Notes under the pieces: model-generated | What the model saw: only the letters and a program-made list of their open reading frames with translations | Database searches by the model: none | What the model was told of the DNA's origin: nothing | Shown here: positions 7,285 to 12,529 of the stretch, piece after piece | Numbering within the stretch: the stretch's first letter is position 1 | Layout: each line of letters starts with the position of its first letter | Program-made: the position numbers and the translations under genes | Assembly (NCBI GenBank): GCA_016191715.1 | Contig: JACPVN010000513.1 | Span: 1 to 12,529 of the forward strand | From: Ignavibacteriota bacterium | Lineage (GTDB): Bacteria; Bacteroidota; Ignavibacteria; UBA10030; SZUA-254 | DNA: 12,529 nt | Reading direction: 5' to 3'

Positions 7285-8808
7285 ATGTCTGATCCAATTC
7301 CGAAAACGTTCAAACCACGCTTTCCGCTCTTCGGGAAAGTGATGGTTGGCTTTATCTTTATTATCGTGTTTATGATTCTTTCGAGCACATTTGTGCTTCT
7401 GCAATTGAAAGGAGCATTTACTACCGGAAAAGGTGATCTTCAGGGAAATGAAAAAAATAATGTTTTCTCTATCAGACTGGCAAAAACATTGTTACTTGAA
7501 TCCGAAGCAGTTCGAACATATCACGTCACAAAAGATTCAACTGTTTTTCTAACATATCTCCGGGAGAAGAAAGAATTCGAAACAATTCATGATTCGTTAC
7601 ATGCATCAGCATCGCGATTAGAAATAAAATCCCTCCTTTCCAAGATAAGTGAATATCATAACCAGTTCAATGATATTTCTGCCCAAATTATTTGGGATAC
7701 TTCGCTTGATAGTAATATAGATGTAACACCTAAAATATCACGTAGTGTAGAATTGCAAGATTCACTTTCTCAAGTAATTCAAATGCTGAATGATGCATAT
7801 CGGTTTTCACTGGGGAAAACGGTCTCATCATTCGATAAACGTATCAACCTTGCAATGGATACAGCCGTCATTATTTTGTTACTGTCACTGGTTGTTGCAT
7901 TGGTCACGGCGATACTTATTACGAGAACAGTCGTCAGACCGATTCAGGCATTAAAGGATGCCACGGAAAAAGTGAGTGAAGGACATTATGAAATAATTCC
8001 GATATCCAGTACTGATGAAATTGCTGACCTGACTCGCGACTTTAACCAGATGAGTAATAAATTAAAACAACTCGATGATATGCGGGTTACGCTGATGTCA
8101 GAGATTTCCCATGAGATGCGAACGCCGTTGCAAGTCATCAAAGCCGGTTGTCATGCTATTACAAAAACGAAAGAGGCCGCGCCGTTAGTACAGCGGCAGA
8201 TTGATGCTGTAGCGATGATTAATCAGGCAACAAACAGAATCAACCGGTTTGTTACATCATTTCTTGATATCACAAAAATGGAATCCGGGTTAATGAAGTT
8301 TGAATTTATTCCGACAGACGTTGTTGAACTCATCACTCCGCTTGTGCAGGAAGCACAGTTGATTGGACAGACACGACAAATCACTGTAGATTTTATTCAT
8401 GATGATATTAAACCATTAGCATTAGACAGGGAAAAATTTACTCAAGTGGTGAGTAATCTTATCTCCAATGCAATAAAGTACACTCGGGAAAATGGGAAGA
8501 TTACGATACGGGCATTAAAAACATTCGAAATGAATGGGTCAGTGAACAGCAAGGAATTTATCCGGATTGATGTACAGGATACGGGTGTTGGAATCCCGCC
8601 GGCAGATGTTGAGAAACTTTTTACAAAATTTTTTCAGGCAAATAATAAATCAGTTGTAAGCGAAAAAGGTTCGGGACTTGGACTTGCGCTTGTCAAACAT
8701 GTAGCGGAAGCACACGGTGGAAAAGTCGCAGTCTCCAGCCGGTTGAACGAAGGCTCGACATTCAGCGTTTTAATTCCGTCAGAGGTAAGAACGCAGACAT
8801 CAGCATGA
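7285..8808 (+). CDS. Membrane sensor histidine kinase with HAMP domain
   Basis: A 507-aa sensor kinase. A first membrane helix (~18-40), a helical periplasmic part (~42-190) resembling a four-helix-bundle sensor, and a second helix (~192-213) lead into HAMP (~214-265, with RPIQALKDATEKVSEG). The HisKA motif MSEISHEMRTPL puts the phosphorylated histidine at H276. The ATPase domain has the N box VSNLISNAIKYT (N391, N395), G1 DTGVGIP (432-438), F box FTKFF (446-450) and G2 GSGLGL (462-467). All catalytic signatures are intact. No response regulator gene is in the window, so its partner must be elsewhere. It is the first gene of a six-gene run and overlaps the next by ATGA. The signal it senses cannot be read from the sequence; the periplasmic domain has no cysteine or haem motif. 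Confidence 0.95.
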   Translation: MSDPIPKTFKPRFPLFGKVMVGFIFIIVFMILSSTFVLLQLKGAFTTGKGDLQGNEKNNVFSIRLAKTLLLESEAVRTYHVTKDSTVFLTYLREKKEFETIHDSLHASASRLEIKSLLSKISEYHNQFNDISAQIIWDTSLDSNIDVTPKISRSVELQDSLSQVIQMLNDAYRFSLGKTVSSFDKRINLAMDTAVIILLLSLVVALVTAILITRTVVRPIQALKDATEKVSEGHYEIIPISSTDEIADLTRDFNQMSNKLKQLDDMRVTLMSEISHEMRTPLQVIKAGCHAITKTKEAAPLVQRQIDAVAMINQATNRINRFVTSFLDITKMESGLMKFEFIPTDVVELITPLVQEAQLIGQTRQITVDFIHDDIKPLALDREKFTQVVSNLISNAIKYTRENGKITIRALKTFEMNGSVNSKEFIRIDVQDTGVGIPPADVEKLFTKFFQANNKSVVSEKGSGLGLALVKHVAEAHGGKVAVSSRLNEGSTFSVLIPSEVRTQTSA

Positions 8809-9239
8809 TATTACAATCTTCAGTGGAAGAGGTTATTTCAGAAATAGAAAAATCAGGGAACCGTAAATTCAAATTTCGACAGGAAGTGAGTTCACTCCTC
8901 ACAATATCTCAGGAACAAAATATGAGTGGAGTGTTTGATGATATATTATTCTTCTCAAAGTTTCTTTCTCATGCGTATGCAGTGTTGAACCGTGAAGGAA
9001 CAACATCGGAAACTACACGACCACTCCAGCAAGAATTCAAAACAACTTTGGAAAAACTACACACGCTTCTTCGTACGCTCATAAAAGAGGCAGATGGATT
9101 ACTCAAACAAGATTTTGTTTCCCGATTTTTGAACATGAAACCGGAATGTATGGAAAACCTCCTTGCGTTAGCGAATGAGTTAACATGGGTGAAAAATTAT
9201 CAGTTAGACACGCCAAATAAAGCAACTCAAAAGAAATGA
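8805..9239 (+). CDS. Small helical protein of unknown function
   Basis: 144 aa, unrecognised. It is hydrophilic and predicted by eye to be mostly alpha-helical, with heptad-like leucine spacing around 80-105 (LEKLHTLLRTLIKEADGLL). There is no signal peptide, membrane segment or catalytic motif. Its ATG overlaps the kinase stop (ATGA) and its stop overlaps the next start in the same way, so translation is probably coupled on both sides. That argues for a real gene. Position right after an orphan kinase makes a regulatory or partner role conceivable, but there is no histidine phosphotransfer motif to support one. Confidence 0.75.
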   Translation: MILQSSVEEVISEIEKSGNRKFKFRQEVSSLLTISQEQNMSGVFDDILFFSKFLSHAYAVLNREGTTSETTRPLQQEFKTTLEKLHTLLRTLIKEADGLLKQDFVSRFLNMKPECMENLLALANELTWVKNYQLDTPNKATQKK

Positions 9240-9811
9240 AATTATCCGCGAAACTCTCTTTATTTATTTTTGTCATTGCCTTTATTATCTGGCTTGGCGG
9301 CATCAACATCCGGGCAATGGTTGGATTCGATTTACTGCAAACCGGAACGCTTGATTTCAAATCGAACATTCATCCGTTTGTCGAGAGGGCGGTGTTCGGA
9401 TTGATTGTTCAAACATCATTCGTTGTTGACATTGCTTATGCAATAGCATGGCTCAGCGGAATTATTTTTCTCTCAACGTCACCGTTCAAGTTGCGAGAGC
9501 ATGGTTGGCTTATGATGAGCGCAATTCTGTTTTATATTTTCACCCCCGTAGAAGTGTATGCTATCGTTCTTTATGCAAAGATGATGTACCTTGATTTTCT
9601 CGGCTCGAATGATTTAGTGGAGTTTAGAAAAATATTTATCCACCGGCTTGCAGCGCTTTCCGGCGTACCGATGATTGCATTACTTTGTTATTACACTATG
9701 CTCGCGGTGTTGATATTTCAACCGCTCAAAAGAAAACTCACGCCGGTAACAGAAGCGAATAATGTCGAGAGTTCCGAAACACTGTTCATCGAAGAACAAC
9801 CGGTCGCATGA
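9236..9811 (+). CDS. Four-helix integral membrane protein of unknown function
   Basis: 191 aa with four hydrophobic stretches at about 7-25, 55-80, 88-113 and 137-161, and a polar acidic tail (~170-191). The short start MKLSAK suggests the first helix is an uncleaved anchor. A loop around 27-52 (IRAMVGFDLLQTGTLDFKSNIHP) could be outside the membrane. I do not recognise the family. It is coupled to both neighbours by 4-bp ATGA overlaps. Some family-like features, such as HGWLMMSAILFYIFTPVE (89-106), may be useful for a profile search. Confidence 0.75.
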   Translation: MKLSAKLSLFIFVIAFIIWLGGINIRAMVGFDLLQTGTLDFKSNIHPFVERAVFGLIVQTSFVVDIAYAIAWLSGIIFLSTSPFKLREHGWLMMSAILFYIFTPVEVYAIVLYAKMMYLDFLGSNDLVEFRKIFIHRLAALSGVPMIALLCYYTMLAVLIFQPLKRKLTPVTEANNVESSETLFIEEQPVA

Positions 9812-10104
9812 ACTACACAAAACTCATTGAAGAATTGGAAATGTTAGTCAGTCAGGTCGGAGTGAAACTTCGGTACGAAAAAGGAGATTTTGAAGGCGGT
9901 TACTGTGTGTTGAAAGAAGAACAAGTTCTTGTCGTCAATAAACGGTTGACCGATGTACGCCGTGCATCCATACTTGCACAAGCGTTAATGCAAATCGGCG
10001 TTGAGGCGATATTCATCAAACCGAACATTCGCGATTTTATTGATAACGAATCAGCGAAGTATCTTCAATCAAAAAAGAATCTTGTTAAGCGGGTGGATGT
10101 GTAA
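9808..10104 (+). CDS. Conserved-looking 98-aa protein, possible degenerate ImmA/IrrE-like fold
   Basis: 98 aa, no confident family. The core LRYEKGDFEGGYCVLKEEQVLVVNKRLTDVRRASILAQAL (21-60) is a beta hairpin followed by a helix. The layout VVNKRL, then RR, then a helix recalls the ImmA/IrrE metallopeptidases, where the helix carries HExxH. Here that place reads AQALMQ, so no zinc site exists. The resemblance is weak and is inference only. It starts by ATGA overlap with the membrane protein gene and ends directly against the next ATG (TAA then ATG), firmly inside the operon. Confidence 0.75.
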   Translation: MNYTKLIEELEMLVSQVGVKLRYEKGDFEGGYCVLKEEQVLVVNKRLTDVRRASILAQALMQIGVEAIFIKPNIRDFIDNESAKYLQSKKNLVKRVDV

Positions 10105-10800
10105 ATGATAAAAGCAATCATCTTCGATTTGGATAACACGCTTGTTGATTTCATGCAGATGAAACGTCAGTCGGTGGACTCGGCAATCTCCGCGATGATT
10201 GATGCAGGACTTGATTTGCCGCGGGAAGAGATCAAAGAACGTATTAATGCTATCTACAAAGAACGGGGCATCGAATTCCAAAATGTTTTCGACCAACTTC
10301 TCTATGATATTTTTAATAAGGTTGATTATAAAATTCTTTCAGCCGGAATTATTGCGTACCGTAGAGCAAGAGAAGCCGCCTTGGTTCCGTATCCGCATGT
10401 GTATTTGACTCTCGCTGAATTGCTGAAGCGCGGAATGAAACTCGCCGTCGTTTCCGATGCGCCCGTACGTGAAGCATGGTTGCGGCTATGTTATTTGAAT
10501 TTTCATCAGATGTTTGATGTGGTCGTCACTTTCGAGGACACAGGCGAACGGAAACCGCATCCTGCGCCGTTTTTGAAAGCGCTCGAAGGACTTCACGCGA
10601 AAGCTGACGAAACTCTGATGGTAGGAGATTGGGCGGAACGCGACATGATCGGCGCATCGAAAGTCGGAATCAAAACAGTATTTGCGCGCTACGGCGATAC
10701 CTTCGGAACGATTGAAACGCACGCAGATTATGAAATACAAGATGTCAGAGAATTACTCGACATAGTTGATAAAGAAAACAGGGCGGTGCGTAGTTCATGA
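10105..10800 (+). CDS. HAD superfamily hydrolase, subfamily IA
   Basis: A 231-aa phosphatase-like protein. Motif I is FDLDNTLVD with nucleophile D8 and general acid D10. Motif II is VVSDAP (S117). Motif III is the lysine K150 in GERKPHPAPF. Motif IV is GDWAERDM (D175, D180). The helical cap between ~15 and 90 marks type IA, as in phosphoglycolate phosphatase-like enzymes. All catalytic residues are present, so an active, cytosolic, magnesium-dependent phosphatase is likely. The natural substrate cannot be told from sequence. It starts directly after the previous stop and overlaps acpS by 4 bp. Confidence 0.92.
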   Translation: MIKAIIFDLDNTLVDFMQMKRQSVDSAISAMIDAGLDLPREEIKERINAIYKERGIEFQNVFDQLLYDIFNKVDYKILSAGIIAYRRAREAALVPYPHVYLTLAELLKRGMKLAVVSDAPVREAWLRLCYLNFHQMFDVVVTFEDTGERKPHPAPFLKALEGLHAKADETLMVGDWAERDMIGASKVGIKTVFARYGDTFGTIETHADYEIQDVRELLDIVDKENRAVRSS

Positions 10801-11171
10801 TTAGCGGAATCGGAATAGATGTTGTGGAAATCCAGCGCGTAAATGAAATGATTCAGCGATATGGAAATCGGTTTATCAAAAAAATCTTTACCGAAAGTGA
10901 AATTGAATATGCGTTGTCAAAAGCAAGCAGTCCTCACCATTTTGCAGGAAGATTTGCAGTCAAAGAAGCAGTGAGCAAGGCAATTTCGACAGGATGGAGC
11001 GGAGGATTTCGGTGGAAAGATGTCGAAGTGACAAACGACGATTCCGGTAAACCATCGGTTCAACTCCACGGACATGTGAAGGAGTTGTTACAAGGTAGTA
11101 CGGTTTTTGTGTCTATTTCACATTCCGAAAATGTCATCGCCGCCGTAGCAATCATTGAAAAAAGAATCTGA
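10797..11171 (+). CDS. acpS: Holo-[acyl-carrier-protein] synthase
   Basis: 124 aa, normal length for AcpS. It moves 4'-phosphopantetheine from coenzyme A to a serine of acyl carrier protein, activating it for fatty acid synthesis. The signature GIGIDVVEIQRV (4-15) carries the Mg-binding D8. HFAGRFAVKEAVSKAI (48-63) carries the second metal ligand E57. WKDVEVTNDDSGKP (73-86) and VSISHSENVIAAVAI (105-119) complete the family pattern. It is the last gene of the kinase operon, overlapping the HAD gene by ATGA. No clear terminator follows; the next gene has its own promoter. Confidence 0.97.
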   Translation: MISGIGIDVVEIQRVNEMIQRYGNRFIKKIFTESEIEYALSKASSPHHFAGRFAVKEAVSKAISTGWSGGFRWKDVEVTNDDSGKPSVQLHGHVKELLQGSTVFVSISHSENVIAAVAIIEKRI

Positions 11172-11185
11172 GGAACATTCGTCTG

Positions 11186-11214
11186 TTGTTTTTGCTGAAG
11201 AATTTTCCTATTAT
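11186..11214 (+). promoter_or_regulatory. Sigma70-like promoter of the MerR-family gene
   Basis: TTGTTT (11186-11191) and TATTAT (11209-11214) are separated by exactly 17 bp, a good -35/-10 pair. Transcription would begin near 11221, leaving a leader of about 26 nt before the ATG at 11247. This argues against the in-frame TTG at 11214, which lies inside the -10 box. Confidence 0.6.
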
Positions 11215-11246
11215 TGAGCCGTTCAAAAACACTTTCACACAACATC

Positions 11247-11651
11247 ATGAAGCAAACCAGAATAAAAAAGCTCTATTACTCGATAAGTGAAGTCAGTAAA
11301 ATTACTGCTTTGGAGCAATACGTATTGCGTTACTGGGAAACTGAGTTTGAGCAATTGAATCCTTCCAAGAACCGCGCGGGAAACAGAATTTACACGAACC
11401 GCGACATCAAACTTATTCTTGAAATCAAACGTCTGCTTCGGGATGAGAGATACACCATCGAAGGTGCGAAACATGTGTTAAAGGGATTTATCCCCGAAGG
11501 AGAAGCGAATCAGCAACTCGAACTCCTCAGCGACACGCCGCAATCCTTGGAGGTTATACCTGCTCGTCAGGCCAGCATTGATAACCGTGTTCAGAATGAT
11601 ATGATTGAGTTGAAGCGGTTTCTTGAAGAGTTGCTTGTTCGACTGACTTGA
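11247..11651 (+). CDS. MerR-family transcriptional regulator
   Basis: 134 aa starting at ATG 11247. Residues ~10-75 form a MerR winged helix-turn-helix: YYSISEVSKITALEQYVLRYWE, then FEQLNPSKNRAGNRIYTNRDI, then the helix IEGAKHVLK. The bend before RYWE and the NRIYTNRDI wing are typical. The tail (~80-134) is a short polar linker and a helix (MIELKRFLEELLVRL) that probably makes the dimer coiled coil. There are no metal-binding cysteines, so it is not a metal sensor of the classic MerR kind; it is nearer the short MlrA-like group common in Bacteroidota. Target genes are unknown. A TTG start at 11214 would add 11 residues without domain support. Confidence 0.9.
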   Translation: MKQTRIKKLYYSISEVSKITALEQYVLRYWETEFEQLNPSKNRAGNRIYTNRDIKLILEIKRLLRDERYTIEGAKHVLKGFIPEGEANQQLELLSDTPQSLEVIPARQASIDNRVQNDMIELKRFLEELLVRLT

Positions 11652-11781
11652 GATATGCGATGTGTGATTTGAGATGTGAGTAATTTGTCTAGAGTCACTG
11701 GTCTTTGAATCTATAAAAAACTTTGAACTGATAACATATAACAATTTTAACTTTTACATTTTTCATTTTGCATTGTTTAAC
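11649..11781. repeat. Degenerate heptanucleotide-periodic spacer before tRNA-Pro
   Basis: The stretch from the MerR-gene stop codon to the first base of the tRNA is exactly 133 bp, that is 19 units of 7. In one constant phase the first units resemble TGAGATG (TGAGATA at 11649, TGTGATT at 11663, TGAGATG at 11670). Units from 11719 to 11746 all begin with AAC, and units from 11754 to 11774 follow TTnCATT or close forms (TTACATT at 11754, TTGCATT at 11768). The middle (11684-11718) is weaker. The tRNA promoter must also lie here, but I see no clear -35/-10 pair. Confidence 0.6.
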
Positions 11782-11855
11782 CGGAACGTAGCGCAGCCCG
11801 GTAGCGCACTTGCTTGGGGTGCAAGGGGCCGCGGGTTCAAATCCCGCCGTTCCGA
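11782..11855 (+). tRNA. tRNA-Pro(GGG)
   Basis: A complete cloverleaf of 74 nt. The acceptor stem CGGAACG pairs with CGTTCCG, the D stem is GCGC/GCGC, and the anticodon stem CTTGC/GCAAG encloses TTGGGGT, giving anticodon GGG (codons CCC and CCU). The T arm is GCGGG TTCAAAT CCCGC, with discriminator A. CCA is not encoded (CAA follows). This is the functional copy; a broken second copy of its 3' part lies ~270 bp downstream. Confidence 0.97.
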
Positions 11856-11859
11856 CAAT
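11802..11859 (+). repeat. Left copy of 58-nt direct repeat (tRNA-Pro 3' part)
   Basis: From TAGCGCACTTG in the D-arm/anticodon stem to GACAAT just past the tRNA. The same 58 bases recur at 12126-12227 with 44 extra bases inserted. The bases outside differ on both sides (G versus T before, A versus T after), so the limits are sharp. Confidence 0.9.
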
Positions 11860-12125
11860 ATACTGTGGAATACTTTGTCTATCTTCTGAGGAGTTATAAA
11901 ACGGGAAAATATTATCTTGGTCAAACTCAGGATATAGAAACGAGATTGTTACGTCATAACAGTGGCGATTCATTTTCAACAAGAAAAGATCGACCTTGGG
12001 AGATAGTGTACACAGAAAAATATTCCTCACAGTCTGAAGCAATGAGGAGGGAATCATTTCTGAAGTCACCTGCAGGTTGGAAAGAACTGCAAACAATAAA
12101 GCAGAAAATACAATTGAAAATGAAT
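11802..12125 (+). mobile_element. Candidate tRNA-targeting GIY-YIG cassette (324 bp unit)
   Basis: The distance between equal points of the two tRNA-Pro copies is 324 bp. One such unit contains the 3' part of the tRNA and one small nuclease gene, nothing else. The simplest reading is insertion of a nuclease cassette into a tRNA gene that rebuilt the tRNA on the left and displaced the original 3' part, with its terminator, to the right. A tandem duplication that captured the gene would look similar. No integrase is present. Confidence 0.55.
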
Positions 12126-12128
12126 TAG
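11865..12128 (+). CDS. Small GIY-YIG domain nuclease
   Basis: 87 aa from GTG 11865, essentially one GIY-YIG domain. The first motif is FVYLLRS (4-10) and the second YYLGQT (15-20). RLLRHN (26-31) holds the catalytic arginine and RRESFLKS (~62-69) the metal-binding glutamate; TRKDRPWEIVYTEKY lies between. This is the UPF0213/YhbQ-like layout of stand-alone GIY-YIG proteins, which are predicted DNA endonucleases. It begins 10 bp after tRNA-Pro with no visible ribosome binding site, and the frame is open back through the tRNA to a TTG at 11814, which I reject because it would translate tRNA sequence. Its TAG stop is the first triplet of the displaced tRNA copy. It probably shares the tRNA transcript. 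The key residues look intact, so it may be active. Confidence 0.88.
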   Translation: MEYFVYLLRSYKTGKYYLGQTQDIETRLLRHNSGDSFSTRKDRPWEIVYTEKYSSQSEAMRRESFLKSPAGWKELQTIKQKIQLKMN

Positions 12129-12136
12129 CGCACTTG

Positions 12137-12158
12137 TGCCGATGGCATCCCTTTGGGA
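12137..12158. repeat. Double-hairpin micro-element, copy 1
   Basis: Two adjacent 11-nt palindromic units. The first is TGCC-GAT-GGCA and the second TCCC-TTT-GGGA, each a 4-bp stem with a 3-nt loop. Removing these 22 bases restores the tRNA sequence exactly, so the limits are unambiguous. No target-site duplication is visible. Confidence 0.85.
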
Positions 12159-12183
12159 CTTGGGGTGCAAGGGGCCGCGGGTT

Positions 12184-12205
12184 TCCCGAAGGGATCCCGT
12201 TGGGA
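12184..12205. repeat. Double-hairpin micro-element, copy 2
   Basis: Units TCCC-GAA-GGGA and TCCC-GTT-GGGA, same length and design as copy 1. The two copies match at 18 of 22 positions. Two differences are loop bases (positions 7 and 16). The other two (positions 2 and 10) are a G-C pair changed to C-G, which keeps the stem. Confidence 0.85.
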
Positions 12206-12229
12206 CAAATCCCGCCGTTCCGACAATTG

Positions 12230-12256
12230 AGGGCGAATCACTGATTCGCCCTTTTT
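12230..12256 (+). terminator. Rho-independent terminator after the tRNA-Pro locus
   Basis: GGGCGAATCA (12231-12240) is the reverse complement of 12242-12251. In practice this gives an 8-9 bp GC-rich stem with a small loop, followed by TTTTTATTT. It should end the tRNA / GIY-YIG transcript and probably belonged to the ancestral tRNA gene. Confidence 0.88.
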
Positions 12257-12529
12257 ATTTCTTCTGACATTAAAGTTTTTATTGGTTAGGTTATCATGCC
12301 GCAAATGTCCATATTGACTTGTCAAAATTATGGCTCATGGTACCCACCGGATGATTGAGGTGACCCGTCTACTATCAAACTGATGAGGTCGGATTATTCA
12401 CAAGTGCAGTTCCGCAATGTCGGATTGAAAAACCTATCTTAAAGAATCTCTCCCTGCATTTGATTGGGTACATTACTTGCCATATTTCACACCGAAGAAA
12501 GTTAGATGAATAAACACAACACATCCGAA
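12257..12529. other. 273-bp stretch without a recognisable gene
   Basis: No supported gene. On the plus strand one frame from ATG 12296 reads 20 codons to a TGA (12356) and then 27 more sense codons to TAA at 12440-12442. This could be a gene remnant, but I cannot match it to a family. A 5-bp inverted repeat (TTGAC, two bases, GTCAA) lies at 12314-12325. The frame through 12529 suggests nothing further. Confidence 0.5.

Larger units (their letters stand above)
12126..12227 (+). pseudogene. Truncated tRNA-Pro copy interrupted by two 22-nt double-hairpin insertions
   Basis: The 58 bases of the left repeat recur without a single substitution, but the acceptor 5' strand and most of the D arm are missing and 22 nt are inserted twice. 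The first insertion (12137-12158) splits the 5' strand of the anticodon stem between its fourth and fifth bases. The second (12184-12205) splits the T loop after its second T. It cannot fold as a tRNA. A terminator follows at once, as expected for the original 3' end of the tRNA gene. Confidence 0.9.

Noticed and set aside
11649..11781. CRISPR array
   Set aside because: The units are 7 bp and degenerate, with no 25-40 bp repeats or unique spacers, and no cas genes are near.
11695..12096. 133-codon minus-strand open frame across the tRNA
   Set aside because: It contains the antisense translation of tRNA-Pro (GFEPAAPCTPS type peptide), a known false-gene signature, and runs opposite to the GIY-YIG gene.
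12126..12227. Second functional tRNA-Pro carrying two tiny introns
   Set aside because: The 5' acceptor strand and most of the D arm are absent, so removal of both inserts still leaves an incomplete tRNA. Bacterial tRNA introns known to me are much larger group I or II introns.
12125..12325. 66-codon minus-strand open frame across the tRNA remnant
   Set aside because: Its peptide is just antisense tRNA plus the double-hairpin insertions and the terminator.

Overview
The window looks like chromosomal DNA from the Bacteroidota/Chlorobi/Ignavibacteria side of the FCB group. The main pointers are a secreted protein ending in a type IX secretion sorting domain with a typical NYPNPFNP start, moderate-to-low GC, and start codons mostly without clear Shine-Dalgarno sequences. 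The exact genus cannot be told from the sequence.

Region 1 (1-5463) is an alpha-glucan block. The 3' end of a glgC-like ADP-glucose pyrophosphorylase gene and a GT5 glycogen synthase (glgA) run rightward. Converging on them are malQ (GH77 amylomaltase) and an overlapping gene for a secreted GH13 debranching enzyme (pullulanase type), both leftward. A 12-bp perfect inverted repeat separates the converging ends. GlgC and GlgA make ADP-glucose and polymerise it. The debranching enzyme and MalQ cut and rearrange alpha-glucans.

Region 2 (5464-7284) has a leftward gene for an unrecognised T9SS-exported protein with a strong terminator, then a 386-bp gap holding a 10-bp inverted repeat.

Region 3 (7285-11171) is a tight rightward operon whose six genes overlap by ATGA or abut: a membrane histidine kinase, a small helical protein of unknown function, a four-helix membrane protein, a 98-aa unknown, a HAD phosphatase and holo-ACP synthase (acpS). 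A MerR-family regulator with its own sigma70-like promoter follows.

Region 4 (11649-12529) is the most unusual part. A 133-bp spacer, exactly 19 x 7 bp with degenerate heptamer periodicity, leads to an intact tRNA-Pro(GGG). Ten bases later lies a small GIY-YIG nuclease gene whose stop codon is the first triplet of a second copy of the last 58 nt of the tRNA-Pro region. That copy is identical base for base except for two 22-nt insertions. Each insertion is a pair of tiny 11-nt palindromes (4-bp stem, 3-nt loop), and the two insertions differ only in loops and in one compensated base pair. I read this as a 324-bp nuclease cassette inserted at a tRNA gene with regeneration of the tRNA, followed by two insertions of a double-hairpin micro-element into the displaced tRNA remnant. 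A terminator closes the locus, and the last ~270 bp hold no recognisable gene.
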